From NCBI GenBank assembly GCA_035548495.1, contig DASZSV010000005.1, forward strand, positions 65,132 to 129,131: 64,000 nt of DNA. Reading direction: 5' to 3'. Shown here in pieces: positions 7,729 through 17,030 of the stretch. The position numbers and the translations under genes were made by a program. This DNA is from CAILZL01 sp035548495. Lineage in GTDB: Bacteria; Pseudomonadota; Gammaproteobacteria; Steroidobacterales; Steroidobacteraceae. The notes beneath the pieces are model-generated. The model worked only from the letters and a program-made list of their open reading frames with translations. It did no database searches and was not told the DNA's origin. Numbering within the stretch: the stretch's first letter is position 1; every line of letters begins with the position of its first letter.

Positions 7729-9633
7729 TCATTCAAACGCATTGGGATTGATGTTGATTTTCGCAGTGCGTTGCAATTCCTGCACATACTCGGCAAATTC
7801 CGCTCTGCCCAATCGTGATGATTGCTGCGCGCTGATACTCGACAGAGCCTGTGCCGCATTTGCCACTTGCGTGCCGGATTTGACATCACTGACGTTGATG
7901 ATGGCGTAATCACCATTGTCAAGCATGGTGCTGGCAAAGGCCGGTTTGGCAGCAGAGACTGAATTGCGCGGCAATGCGAATGCGGCGCTGATCACCGTTC
8001 TGGGAACGCTTGATCCGGTTCTTCCAACGGATTGTCTGGCAACCAGCGTTGCCGAAACCTGTTTAACTGCGGCATCCCATTGCAGCGAACCATCGCGCAA
8101 TTGCTTTACGAGTTCCTCGCTCTTCTTCGCTGCCGCTTCCTTGGCTGCCTTGTCCTTCAGCAACGCCACGATGTCATCATGCACCTTGTCCAGCGGCTTT
8201 TGTTCCGGAAGCTTGTGATCACTGATGCGTACGACCAGCGCGCGATCTTCACCAATGGTGATCAGTTGACTGTTCTGCCCCTTCTCAAGCACATCTTCAC
8301 TGAATGCCGCATCGATCACGGCGGAACCCTTGGCAAACTCGCCACCGCCATCACGCGTAAAACCCGGTATTGTTTTGACTGTGGTGTTGAAAGCCTTTGC
8401 GACGCTGTCGAGCTCATTCATTTTTGAAAAAGCTTCATCCGCAAGTTTCTGTGTCTGATCGTAGAACGTGCTGTGCGCCTTGTCGTCGCGATATGCCTGT
8501 TCCACCTGTGCACGTACCTTGTCAAACGTGGTGGAACTGCCCTCGACTTCATCAAGACGAATGATGTGATAACCGAAATCGCTCTTGATCGGACCACGCA
8601 CTTCACCGGGATGCATATCGAACAATGCATCTTCGAATGGCTTCACGTAGTCACCACGCTTTGCCCAGCCAAGATCGCCGCCCTTGGCAGCAGAGCCGGG
8701 ATCTTTTGAATACTGCTTGGCGAGCGCTTCAAAATTTCCACCCGCCTTGATCTGCGCAAGAATCTCTTCCGCCTTTTTCTTCGCAGCGGCGTCATCCATG
8801 CCGTCACCAGTGGTGATCAGGATGTGATGCGCGTGACGGCGTTCCGGCGTGCTGAACTTGTCCTTGTTCTGTTCGTAGTAGGCACGCAAGTCGTCATCGG
8901 TCACCTGCACCTGCGAAGCAACATCCGACAGCTTCAATTCGACATACTGAAGGTCCACAGTTTCCGGCGTAAGATAGGAACCCTTGTTGGCATTGTAGTA
9001 ATTCTGCACTTCGGCATCGGTCACATTGATTGCTGGCAGAAAACTTTTCGCAGCAATCGTGGCGTATTCAATATCGCGCTGTTCGTTCAGCAACGCTTGC
9101 GCGCGCATCGCTTCATCCGGTGTGACAAAAGCGGTATTGACCACCCCGCCCTGCAAACCCTGCAACGCCATCTGTTGGCGATAATCGTGTTCGAACTGCG
9201 ACTTGGTCTTGCCGATCGACCGCACTGTTGCGGTGTAGCGGTCCACATTGAACTTGCCGTCCACCTTGAATTCATCAATGTCATGCAGCGCCTTGTCGAG
9301 TGCTGTATCGCTGATTTTGTAGCCGAGCTTGCTGACCTGCTGCTGCAACAACTGTGTACGGATCAAACGATCCATCACTGCCTGCTGCTGCGATTTCTTC
9401 AGTGCATCGGGAATATCACCGCGCAGCATCTGCTGCAATTGTGTCTGCTGTTGCTGCCATGCCATCTGCGCTTCGCGCAACGATATCCTGTCGCCATTGA
9501 CAGTGGCTGCGCTGTTGCTTGAGTTATACGCCGACCGCAGCTCAATTCCCCACAACGCGAACACCACCGCGAGCGCACCGAGAATGACTTTTGCGATCCA
9601 GCCCGATAATTTGTCACGAATGGTTTGCAGCAT
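7729..9633 (-). CDS. ppiD: Periplasmic peptidyl-prolyl isomerase/chaperone PpiD
   Basis: A 634-residue membrane-anchored periplasmic folding factor of the SurA/PpiD class. One transmembrane helix lies near residues 13-33 (AKVILGALAVVFALWGI), preceded by a short cytoplasmic segment. The N-terminal chaperone half is followed by one parvulin domain around residues 265-365, recognisable from RRHAHHILI, GGDLGWAKRGDYV and SDFGYHIIRLDEV. The C-terminal part is a further chaperone-like region. Length and layout match PpiD (about 620). It lies downstream of two tRNA genes and hupB on the same strand. Confidence 0.93.
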   Translation of the reverse strand: MLQTIRDKLSGWIAKVILGALAVVFALWGIELRSAYNSSNSAATVNGDRISLREAQMAWQQQQTQLQQMLRGDIPDALKKSQQQAVMDRLIRTQLLQQQVSKLGYKISDTALDKALHDIDEFKVDGKFNVDRYTATVRSIGKTKSQFEHDYRQQMALQGLQGGVVNTAFVTPDEAMRAQALLNEQRDIEYATIAAKSFLPAINVTDAEVQNYYNANKGSYLTPETVDLQYVELKLSDVASQVQVTDDDLRAYYEQNKDKFSTPERRHAHHILITTGDGMDDAAAKKKAEEILAQIKAGGNFEALAKQYSKDPGSAAKGGDLGWAKRGDYVKPFEDALFDMHPGEVRGPIKSDFGYHIIRLDEVEGSSTTFDKVRAQVEQAYRDDKAHSTFYDQTQKLADEAFSKMNELDSVAKAFNTTVKTIPGFTRDGGGEFAKGSAVIDAAFSEDVLEKGQNSQLITIGEDRALVVRISDHKLPEQKPLDKVHDDIVALLKDKAAKEAAAKKSEELVKQLRDGSLQWDAAVKQVSATLVARQSVGRTGSSVPRTVISAAFALPRNSVSAAKPAFASTMLDNGDYAIINVSDVKSGTQVANAAQALSSISAQQSSRLGRAEFAEYVQELQRTAKININPNAFE

Positions 9634-9659
9634 GACGAGATTTGATTGTTGGAAGAAAG

Positions 9660-9736
9660 TGGCGGAGCGGACGGGACTCGAACCCGCGACCCCCGGCGTG
9701 ACAGGCCGGTATTCTAACCAGCTGAACTACCGCTCC
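9660..9736 (-). tRNA. tRNA-Asp (GTC)
   Basis: A 77-base cloverleaf can be folded on the minus strand. It starts GGAGCGGTAGTTCAGCTGG, has the anticodon loop CCTGTCACG with GTC, the T-arm GGGTTCGAGTCCC and the acceptor partner CCGCTCC followed by G and an encoded CCA. It closely matches gammaproteobacterial tRNA-Asp. It lies 47 bases from tRNA-Val on the same strand and just upstream of ppiD. Confidence 0.97.
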
Positions 9737-9783
9737 GCGCGAAACCTTGACATTCTTGTATGGGCATTCTTGTGGACATTGTA

Positions 9784-9859
9784 TGGTGGGTGCTGACGGG
9801 ATCGAACCGCCGACATTCGCCTTGTAAGGGCGACGCTCTACCAGCTGAGCTAAGCACCC
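9784..9859 (-). tRNA. tRNA-Val (TAC)
   Basis: A 76-base cloverleaf on the minus strand starting GGGTGCTTAGCTCAGCTGG, with the anticodon loop CCTTACAAG (TAC), the T-arm GGCGGTTCGATCCCGTC and acceptor partner AGCACCC, then A and encoded CCA. It is the usual partner of tRNA-Asp at this locus, and the two are probably processed from one transcript. Confidence 0.97.
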
Positions 9860-10022
9860 GTCAACGTCGCCGAATCATTTTCAGGCCCGCCACCCAACCT
9901 GCGATACCCGATGAATCAACACATCAACATCGACACCGGTGATTTGTTTCAACTGCATGAGTTGCAACAGTCACTACTGTGTCAGTTTGCAAGGATGCCA
10001 TAGCACCCTCGCAAAGAGCTCG

Positions 10023-10295
10023 CTAATTTACAGCATCCTTCAACGCCTTGCCAGCCCTGAATACAGGCATTTTGCTTGCGGCGATGTTCAATGGCTCACC
10101 AGTACGCGGATTGCGTCCAGTACGTGCAGCACGTGCTTTGACCGCAAAGGTGCCAAAGCCTACCAGTGCAACGGAGTCACCGCTTTTCAGCGCTGCGCTA
10201 ATGGCATCAAACACAGCATCAACTGCACGTGCGGCGTCGGCCTTCGCCAGACCAGACTGGTTGCTTACTGCATCAATTAATTCGCTTTTGTTCAT
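10023..10295 (-). CDS. hupB: DNA-binding protein HU, beta type
   Basis: A 90-residue nucleoid protein that bends DNA as a dimer. It has the HU sequence pattern throughout: MNKSELIDAVS at the N-terminus, the GFGTF turn, and the DNA-clamping arm with RTGRNPRTGEPL followed by the C-terminal helix. ATG 10295 is preceded by GGAA. It lies between lon and ppiD, the place of hupB in E. coli and Pseudomonas. A near-consensus sigma70 promoter lies about 80 bases upstream, so it can be made independently of lon. Confidence 0.96.
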   Translation of the reverse strand: MNKSELIDAVSNQSGLAKADAARAVDAVFDAISAALKSGDSVALVGFGTFAVKARAARTGRNPRTGEPLNIAASKMPVFRAGKALKDAVN

Positions 10296-10374
10296 GAACT
10301 GTTCCAATTGCTTTATGACAACGTTTGCAATCGCACCACGAAAGCGTGATTGCACATCTTCAAAAGGGGCGCGC

Positions 10375-10403
10375 GTTATAGCAGCGCGATCAGCAATGGT
10401 CAA
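10375..10403 (-). promoter_or_regulatory. sigma70-type promoter of hupB
   Basis: On the minus strand TTGACC (10398-10403) and TATAAC (10375-10380) are separated by exactly 17 bases; each hexamer has one mismatch to consensus. Transcription would begin near 10368, about 73 bases before the hupB ATG. Confidence 0.7.
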
Positions 10404-10535
10404 TGTCATCGAGGAATTTTTTGCTGCTCTTAGGCACGAGTAACGGCCATGCAATAACCCGTCATCGATGATGAACGGAGTTACTGCATGCGGAAAATTT
10501 CAATGAAAACCGGCAGGTACCACGCAGTTCTTGTC

Positions 10536-12980
10536 TTAATGTGCAGAAACCTGCTTGTTGCTGCGTTTGCTGACACGACGCGCGGTCTGCGATTTTGGCG
10601 CGCGGCTGCTTGCCGCGACCGGCAACGCCACCGGCATGTGCTTCAATGCAACCTGCAACACTTCATCAATCCATTTCACCGGCCTGATTTCCATGCTTTC
10701 CTTGATGTTCTGCGGAATCTCGGCAAGGTCTTTCTTGTTCTCATCAGGAATAAGCACAATGCGAATGCCGCCGCGATGTGCCGCCAGCAATTTTTCTTTC
10801 AATCCGCCGATGGGCAACACCTGGCCACGCAAAGTGATTTCACCCGTCATCGCCACATCTGATCGAACCGGAATTTTGGTGAGCGCAGATACCAACGCGG
10901 TGCACATGCCAATGCCGGCACTCGGACCATCCTTTGGCGTTGCGCCTTCCGGCACATGGATATGCACGTCCACCTTTTGATTGAAATCCGGTTCCAGCCC
11001 GAGCATGGATGCGCGGCTTCTGACCACCGTCATGGCTGCCTGGATGGACTCCTTCATCACATCACCCAGTTTGCCTGTATCCAGCAACTTGCCTTTGCCG
11101 GGAACAACGGATGATTCGATGGTGAGCAATTCTCCACCCACTTCAGTCCATGCAAGACCTGTCACTTGACCTACTTGATCATTCTCCTCGGCACGACCGT
11201 AACTGAACCGGCGTACACCGAGATACTTGTTCAGGTTGCGCGGGGTTACCGTGATCTGCTGGTGATCCTTCTCGGTGAGCAGCTGCTTTACCGACTTGCG
11301 GCAAATCTTGGAAACTTCACGCTCAAGATTGCGCACACCAGCTTCGCGTGTGTAGTAACGAATGATGTCCTTGATGGTGTTGTCGGAAACAATCAATTCC
11401 TTTTCGGCCAGTCCGTTCTGCTTCATCTGTTTGGGCAACAGGTACTTGCGTGCAATGGCGCTTTTTTCATCCTCGGTGTAACCGGGAATGCGGATCACTT
11501 CCATGCGGTCGAGCAACGGTGCAGGAATGTTCAGGCTGTTGGCCGTGCATACGAACATCACCTGCGACAGATCAAGATCGACTTCAAGATAGTGATCGTT
11601 GAACGTGCCGTTCTGTTCCGGATCGAGCACTTCCAGCAACGCAGAACTGGGATCACCGCGAAAATCCATTGCCATCTTGTCCACTTCATCGAGCAGGAAC
11701 AACGGATTGTTCACTCCTGTTTTGACCAGATTCTGCACGATCTTGCCGGGCATGGAGCCAATGTAGGTGCGGCGATGACCGCGAATTTCCGCTTCATCAC
11801 GCACACCGCCGAGCGACATGCGCACAAACTTGCGATTGGTGGCGCGTGCAATGGACTGCCCCAACGAAGTCTTGCCCACGCCGGGAGGACCCACCAGGCA
11901 AAGTATCGGTCCCTTCAATGCCTTGACACGCTGTTGAACTGCAAGATATTCGATAATGCGTTCTTTCACTTTCTCAAGACCATAGTGATCCTGATCCAGC
12001 ACTTTCTCAGCAGCAACAATATCGTGATGTATCTTGGTCTTGTTCTTCCAAGGCAGCTTGACCAGCCAGTCAATGTAGTTGCGCACCACGGTGGCTTCCG
12101 CCGACATTGGTGACATCAACTTGAGCTTGTTGAACTCCGACATCGCCTTGTCACGCGCTTCTTTCGGCATGCCTGCCTTCTGAATGCGCTTTTCAAGTTC
12201 ACTCATTTCATTCGGCGCATCCTCCAGATCACCCAGTTCCTTCTGGATGGCTTTCATCTGTTCATTGAGATAGTACTCGCGCTGGCTTTTTTCCATCTGC
12301 TGCTTGACGCGGCCGCGGATGCGTTTCTCGATCTGCAACACATCCATCTCGCCTTCCAGCAGTGCAAGAATGTGTTCAAGACGCTTGCGCACATCAAGAA
12401 TTTCCAGCACCCGTTGCTTGGCATCCAGCTTCAACGCCATGTGGGCTGCAACATTGTCGGCCAGACGGCCGGGCTCTTCGATGCCCGCAAGCGCAGTCAG
12501 AATTTCCGGGGCAACCTTGCGATTGAGTTTGACGTACTGTTCGAATTGCGAGACGACAGAACGTGTCAGCACGTCCATCTCGCGTTCATCATACTGCGAC
12601 TGGTCTTTCAGCAGCTCCACATCCGCAGCAAAGAAGTGCTCGCTGCGAATTGCACCGATGGATGCACGCACTGATCCTTCCACCAGCACCTTGACGGTGC
12701 CATCCGGCAACTTCAGCAGCTGCAGGATGTTGGCCAGGGTACCGATGCGATAGATATCATCCGCGCCCGGGTCATCCACTTCAGCCTGCTTTTGCGCGAC
12801 CAGCAATATCTGCTTGTTGCTGCGCATGGCCTGATCCAGCGCCAGAATGGATTTCTCGCGTCCCACAAACAAGGGAATGACCATGTGCGGATACACCACG
12901 ACATCGCGCAATGGCAGTACCGCAACGTTTTGCAAATTGTCAGAATCCGGAAGAGCTTTGGGAGGCGTGTCGTTACTCAC
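10536..12980 (-). CDS. lon: ATP-dependent protease Lon
   Basis: An 814-residue cytoplasmic AAA+ serine protease that degrades misfolded and regulatory proteins. The N-terminal substrate domain starts VAVLPLRDVVVYPHM, the ATPase has Walker A GPPGVGKTSLG and LLDEVDKM, and the protease domain has the catalytic Ser in PKDGPSAGIGM (about residue 685) and the catalytic Lys in GGLKEKLLAAH (about 728). I chose GTG 12980, which has AGGAA upstream; an in-frame TTG at 13037 falls within the -35 region of the heat-shock-type promoter and is unlikely. The C-terminus has a basic tail of about 30 residues beyond the usual end. Confidence 0.95.
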   Translation of the reverse strand: MSNDTPPKALPDSDNLQNVAVLPLRDVVVYPHMVIPLFVGREKSILALDQAMRSNKQILLVAQKQAEVDDPGADDIYRIGTLANILQLLKLPDGTVKVLVEGSVRASIGAIRSEHFFAADVELLKDQSQYDEREMDVLTRSVVSQFEQYVKLNRKVAPEILTALAGIEEPGRLADNVAAHMALKLDAKQRVLEILDVRKRLEHILALLEGEMDVLQIEKRIRGRVKQQMEKSQREYYLNEQMKAIQKELGDLEDAPNEMSELEKRIQKAGMPKEARDKAMSEFNKLKLMSPMSAEATVVRNYIDWLVKLPWKNKTKIHHDIVAAEKVLDQDHYGLEKVKERIIEYLAVQQRVKALKGPILCLVGPPGVGKTSLGQSIARATNRKFVRMSLGGVRDEAEIRGHRRTYIGSMPGKIVQNLVKTGVNNPLFLLDEVDKMAMDFRGDPSSALLEVLDPEQNGTFNDHYLEVDLDLSQVMFVCTANSLNIPAPLLDRMEVIRIPGYTEDEKSAIARKYLLPKQMKQNGLAEKELIVSDNTIKDIIRYYTREAGVRNLEREVSKICRKSVKQLLTEKDHQQITVTPRNLNKYLGVRRFSYGRAEENDQVGQVTGLAWTEVGGELLTIESSVVPGKGKLLDTGKLGDVMKESIQAAMTVVRSRASMLGLEPDFNQKVDVHIHVPEGATPKDGPSAGIGMCTALVSALTKIPVRSDVAMTGEITLRGQVLPIGGLKEKLLAAHRGGIRIVLIPDENKKDLAEIPQNIKESMEIRPVKWIDEVLQVALKHMPVALPVAASSRAPKSQTARRVSKRSNKQVSAH

Positions 12981-13010
12981 GATGGGTTCCTGCTGAGAAA
13001 GGCCACAACG

Positions 13011-13038
13011 ACATGGAGTCGTTGCCGATGAATTCAAG
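13011..13038 (-). promoter_or_regulatory. Heat-shock (sigma32-type) promoter of lon
   Basis: Read on the minus strand, CTTGAA (13033-13038) is followed after 14 bases by CTCCATGT (13011-13018). This matches the sigma32 pattern CTTGAA-N13-17-CCCCATnT with one mismatch. The start of transcription would be near 13003, 20-25 bases before the GTG start of lon. Confidence 0.6.
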
Positions 13039-13132
13039 ACTTGACATTAAGCGGTGTCAGCAGCCGAGTCAAACAACATCATTGGCAAATATGTGCACTG
13101 GTTCATGGTGCCCGAAATTACGTATCCACGGT

Positions 13133-13172
13133 GCAAAAACAACAACGCCGCACTGGTGTGGCGCGGCGTTGT
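13133..13172 (-). terminator. Rho-independent terminator after clpX
   Basis: The minus strand has a perfect 10 bp stem, ACAACGCCGC (from 13172) and GCGGCGTTGT (to 13142), with an 11-base loop, followed by TGTTTTTG. It lies about 30 bases after the clpX stop and separates clpX from the lon promoter. Confidence 0.75.
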
Positions 13173-13201
13173 CAGTTGCGAACCGGGGAACTGCCAGCAG
13201 T

Positions 13202-14512
13202 TCAATGATGATCGCTGCCCGTCGGCCGGCGACTCTCCAGCATCTTTTGTTCCTCGGCACTGTAGACGATGAACGGTTTGCCCTCACCGCGAATCGCCGC
13301 TTCTTCGACAACCACCTTCTGCACATTGCGCAACGACGGCAACTCGTACATGGTTTCGAGCAATATGTTTTCCAGTATGGTGCGCAGACCACGCGCACCC
13401 GTCTTGCGTTCCATGGCACGCTTGGCAACAGCACGCACCGCATCGGAATGAAAATCCAGTTCAACCCCTTCCATCTCGAACAGTTTGCGATACTGCTTGG
13501 TTAACGCGTTCTTGGGTTCAAGCAGGATGGACATCAACGCTGCTTCGTCCAGCTCTTCCAGCGTTGCCACTACCGGCAAACGGCCAACAAATTCGGGGAT
13601 CAGGCCAAACTTGATCAGATCTTCAGGTTCGACATCGTGGAACACATCGTTGCCGTGCGGACGTTCATTCTGCTGACGTACTTCCGCCATAAAACCAATG
13701 CCGGACTTTTGTGTGCGGTTGAGAATGACTTTCTCCAGACCGGCAAATGCGCCGCCGCAGATGAAGAGGATGTTGCTGGTATCCACCTGCAGGAACTCCT
13801 GCTGTGGGTGCTTGCGTCCACCTTGCGGCGGGACCGAAGCGATGGTGCCTTCGATCAACTTCAGCAGTGCCTGCTGCACGCCTTCGCCTGACACGTCACG
13901 GGTAATGGAAGGATTGTCAGACTTGCGTGAAATCTTGTCGATTTCATCGATATAAACAATGCCGGTCTGTGCCTTCTCGACATCGTAATCACATTTCTGC
14001 AGCAATTTCTGGATGATGTTCTCGACGTCTTCGCCCACGTAACCCGCTTCGGTCAACGTAGTGGCATCGGCAATGGTGAATGGCACATTCAGCAGACGCG
14101 CCAAGGTTTCGGCAAGCAGTGTCTTGCCGCAGCCGGTGGGTCCGATCAGCAGGATATTGCTCTTGGCCAGTTCAACTTCATCCTTGGAGCGTGAAGTTTC
14201 GCTGTTCTTGGTCTGCAACCGCTTGTAGTGGTTGTACACCGCAACCGACAACACCTTCTTGGCACGGTCCTGACCAATGACATATTCATCCAGAACTTTC
14301 TTGATTTCGTGGGGCTTGGGCAGCTTGTCGCGGGTGCGCTCCGCTTTTTCTTCGAGTTCTTCGCGGATAATGTCGTTGCACAGCTCAACGCACTCGTCGC
14401 AAACAAACACCGATGGACCGGCAATCAGCTTGCGGACTTCGTGCTGGCTTTTGCCGCAGAACGAGCAGTACAACAACTTGCCATCATCCTGCTTGCGTGA
14501 ATCGTCAGACAT
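13202..14512 (-). CDS. clpX: ATP-dependent Clp protease ATP-binding subunit ClpX
   Basis: A 436-residue unfoldase that feeds substrates to ClpP. The N-terminal zinc-binding domain is clear (CSFCGKSQ and CDECVELC, residues about 16-45). The AAA+ part has GPTGCGKTLLAETLA, VYIDEIDKI and the pore loop GYVGEDVENI. The IGF-type ClpP-docking loop is present as SGIGFMAEV. The N-terminal start is preceded by GAGGGTG. It is downstream of clpP on the same strand with a 131-base gap that could hold its own promoter, and it ends in a strong terminator. Confidence 0.97.
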   Translation of the reverse strand: MSDDSRKQDDGKLLYCSFCGKSQHEVRKLIAGPSVFVCDECVELCNDIIREELEEKAERTRDKLPKPHEIKKVLDEYVIGQDRAKKVLSVAVYNHYKRLQTKNSETSRSKDEVELAKSNILLIGPTGCGKTLLAETLARLLNVPFTIADATTLTEAGYVGEDVENIIQKLLQKCDYDVEKAQTGIVYIDEIDKISRKSDNPSITRDVSGEGVQQALLKLIEGTIASVPPQGGRKHPQQEFLQVDTSNILFICGGAFAGLEKVILNRTQKSGIGFMAEVRQQNERPHGNDVFHDVEPEDLIKFGLIPEFVGRLPVVATLEELDEAALMSILLEPKNALTKQYRKLFEMEGVELDFHSDAVRAVAKRAMERKTGARGLRTILENILLETMYELPSLRNVQKVVVEEAAIRGEGKPFIVYSAEEQKMLESRRPTGSDHH

Positions 14513-14643
14513 GAATCACCCTCACCCAAACGTTGGCAGCCTTATATAAAGACTGCGGATGGCTTATATCATGCACGACACTCAAAATACAAAGAGTTGC
14601 CCTGCCTGACGGAACATTACGGAAAATGCTTAACACTTTCTGG

Positions 14644-15288
14644 TTACTTGCCCGGCGCTGCAAGTTGCGCCCGCTTGTCCAGCACTTTGTCGATCAATCC
14701 GTAAGCCACAGCGGCCTCACCGCTCATGAAATTATCACGATCAGTGTCCTGCGCGATGCGCTCAACCGGCTGTCCGGTGTGCGCTGACAACAAACGATTC
14801 AAACGTTCGCGCGTTAAAAGCACTTCACGGGCATGTATGTCAATGTCGGAAGCCTGCCCCTGGAAACCACCCAGGGGTTGATGAATCATGATGCGCGAAT
14901 GCGGCAGACTGTAGCGTTTTCCCTTGGCCCCGCCTGCCAGCAGCACTGCGCCCATGCTTGCGGCCTGTCCAATGCAGATGGTGCTGACATCCGGCTTGAT
15001 GAACTGCATGGTGTCGTAAATTGCAAGTCCAGCACTCACCACACCACCTGGAGAATTGATGTACAAAGCAATGTCTTTCTCCGGATTCTCCGACTCCAGG
15101 AACAGCAATTGCGCGACGATCAGATTGGCCATGTGATCTTCGACCGGTCCGACGACAAATATGACGCGTTCCTTCAACAGGCGTGAATAAATATCGTAAG
15201 CACGTTCGCCGCGCGCCGTTTGCTCGACAACCATGGGCACCAGTTGTGCAGCGATATCGAGCTCGGACTGTGTTTTGAATGGATTCAT
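14644..15288 (-). CDS. clpP: ATP-dependent Clp protease proteolytic subunit
   Basis: A 214-residue serine protease that forms the two-ring ClpP chamber. The triad is visible: Ser in GQAASMGAVLLAGG, His in RIMIHQPLGG and Asp in IAQDTDRDNFMS. The substrate-strand region YINSPGGVV is intact. An AGGCG ribosome site precedes the ATG. It lies between tig and clpX in the classical tig-clpP-clpX-lon order. Confidence 0.97.
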   Translation of the reverse strand: MNPFKTQSELDIAAQLVPMVVEQTARGERAYDIYSRLLKERVIFVVGPVEDHMANLIVAQLLFLESENPEKDIALYINSPGGVVSAGLAIYDTMQFIKPDVSTICIGQAASMGAVLLAGGAKGKRYSLPHSRIMIHQPLGGFQGQASDIDIHAREVLLTRERLNRLLSAHTGQPVERIAQDTDRDNFMSGEAAVAYGLIDKVLDKRAQLAAPGK

Positions 15289-15428
15289 GAAATGCGCCTT
15301 GGGGAAACGTTGAAGCTTGAGAGTAGTACGCCGATGTCACCGATGTTGGGATGATGTTGGCATTTTTCAATTCACAGCACGTCAAGTGCCCGTCCGATTT
15401 AACGCCACTTCCCCCTTAAGGACTGACC

Positions 15429-16727
15429 TCAGTTGTTCAGTCCCATCAATTCTTTGAATGTCATGTTCTGATCAGTGACCTTGACTCTTTCGAGCATCCA
15501 GTCAATCACCTGTTCTTCCAGCACCATGCTTTCCACCTGACGCAGAACTTCGGGATTGTCACGAAACGCTTTGAGCGCCCGCGCCGGATCGGGATATTGC
15601 AGGGTCATTTCCTGAAACCGCGCCTGCACCCGGTTACGGTCGGCGGCAACACCACTGGTCTTGATCACTTCACCCAGCAACAAACCCAGCGCGACACGCT
15701 TGCGAGCAGGTTCGAGAAATTGTTCCGCGGGCGGCAACTGCGATGCTTCGCGAATGCCCCGCTGGCGGCCAACTTCAACCTGCATGTCGCGCATGGCGTT
15801 CTGCACCAGCACGCCGGGTAATTCAATGGTGCTGTTTGCTGCCAGCAAACCATCGAACAATTGCTGACGCAGACGGGAGCGGATGGCATCCGACATTTCA
15901 CGTTGCATGTTTTCGCGCACTTCTTCACGCAGTTTTGCCAGTCCACCTTCCTCCACACCGAAGACCTTTGCCAGATCGTCGTTGATTTCCGGAAGCACTG
16001 GCTCTTCAACCTCGTTCACTGTAATGGCGAATGTGGCCAGCTTCCCTGACAATTCATCGACACTGTAGTCGGCGGGAAATGTGACCTCCACTTGCTTGCT
16101 TTCGCCAGCGGAAACACCGATCAATCCCGCCTCAAACTCAGGAAGCATGCGTCCCGCACCGAGCACCACCGGTACATTCTCTCCCTTGCCGCCCTTGAAC
16201 TCTTCACCGTTAATGGTGCCAACAAAACTGATATTCACGCGATCAGTTTCTTTTGCCGCGCGATCGGCCTTTTTATACGTCACTTGCTGACCACGCAGCT
16301 TGTCGATCATTGCGTCGACATCAGCATCACCAATCTCGACGACCGGACGACTGACCTGCAAGGCTTCAATGCTGCTTAATTGCAGTTCCGGGTATACCTC
16401 GAATACAGCGCGAAACATCATGTCCTGGCCTTCTTCGGCACTGAAGGATTCAATACGCGGCCCGCCAGCGGGCACCAGCTTCTGGTCGGCAACAGCTTCG
16501 GAGAACGTGCTTTGCAACAGTTTTTCGATCACTTCCTGCCGTACAGCATCGCCATATTGCTGACGAACCACGTTGACAGGTACTTTTCCGGGCCGGAAGC
16601 CTTTAAGGCGAACGGTGCGGCTGAGCGATTTCAATCTGTCGTTGATGGCGTCAGCCACGCGCTGTGCAGGCACCTGCACTGCCATGCGGCGTTCCAGCGC
16701 GCCGGTGTTTTCTACCGTGATTTGCAT
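15429..16727 (-). CDS. tig: Trigger factor
   Basis: A 432-residue ribosome-associated chaperone and peptidyl-prolyl isomerase. The ribosome-binding domain comes first and contains the signature GFRPGKVP (E. coli GFRKGKVP) at about residues 44-51. The FKBP-like isomerase domain follows (about 150-245: DRVNISFVGTINGEEFKGG), then the helical chaperone arms. Length equals that of E. coli Tig. It heads the tig-clpP-clpX-lon-hupB series. A tRNA-Leu gene lies 54 bases upstream on the same strand. Confidence 0.96.
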   Translation of the reverse strand: MQITVENTGALERRMAVQVPAQRVADAINDRLKSLSRTVRLKGFRPGKVPVNVVRQQYGDAVRQEVIEKLLQSTFSEAVADQKLVPAGGPRIESFSAEEGQDMMFRAVFEVYPELQLSSIEALQVSRPVVEIGDADVDAMIDKLRGQQVTYKKADRAAKETDRVNISFVGTINGEEFKGGKGENVPVVLGAGRMLPEFEAGLIGVSAGESKQVEVTFPADYSVDELSGKLATFAITVNEVEEPVLPEINDDLAKVFGVEEGGLAKLREEVRENMQREMSDAIRSRLRQQLFDGLLAANSTIELPGVLVQNAMRDMQVEVGRQRGIREASQLPPAEQFLEPARKRVALGLLLGEVIKTSGVAADRNRVQARFQEMTLQYPDPARALKAFRDNPEVLRQVESMVLEEQVIDWMLERVKVTDQNMTFKELMGLNN

Positions 16728-16781
16728 AAATTCCGAACCTCAGTCAATGCTGCCAAGCAGCTTCGTGTCATTATTAATCGG

Positions 16782-16866
16782 TGGTGCGAAAGGAGGGACT
16801 CGAACCCTCACGGGGGTGCCCACTGGAACCTAAATCCAGCGCGTCTACCAGTTCCGCCACTTTCGC
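16782..16866 (-). tRNA. tRNA-Leu (TAG)
   Basis: An 85-base class II tRNA folds on the minus strand: GCGAAAGTGGCGGAACTGGTAG start, anticodon arm CTGGA-TTTAGGT-TCCAG with anticodon TAG, a long variable arm, T-arm GGGTTCGAGTCCC and acceptor partner CTTTCGC, then A and an encoded CCA. It lies just upstream of tig. Confidence 0.96.
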
Positions 16867-16896
16867 GAAAGCCTTCCACCCCGCAAAGGGGTCGGC

Positions 16897-16925
16897 ATTA
16901 TAGAGAGCCGTGCCAGAGAGCACAA
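16897..16925 (-). promoter_or_regulatory. Promoter of tRNA-Leu (and possibly tig)
   Basis: On the minus strand a consensus TATAAT (16897-16902) is preceded, with 17-base spacing, by TTGTGC (16920-16925). The G+C-rich bases after the -10 resemble a stringent-type discriminator, as is usual for tRNA promoters. Transcription would start near 16890, about 25 bases before the tRNA. Confidence 0.65.
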
Positions 16926-17030
16926 ACGAGAACGCTAAACGGTGCTCTGTGATCAGCCTCACAGGCATTCAACGTTGTTTCCACTACAAAGCAGCAACTC
17001 CCGGCTGAAACCAACATAATCCTCCCCATC

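Noticed and set aside
15340..15400. Possible sigma32 promoter upstream of clpP (ATTGAAA then CCCAACAT on the minus strand)
   Set aside because: The -35 is partly right but the -10 agrees at only about five of eight positions, so it is not reported as a feature.
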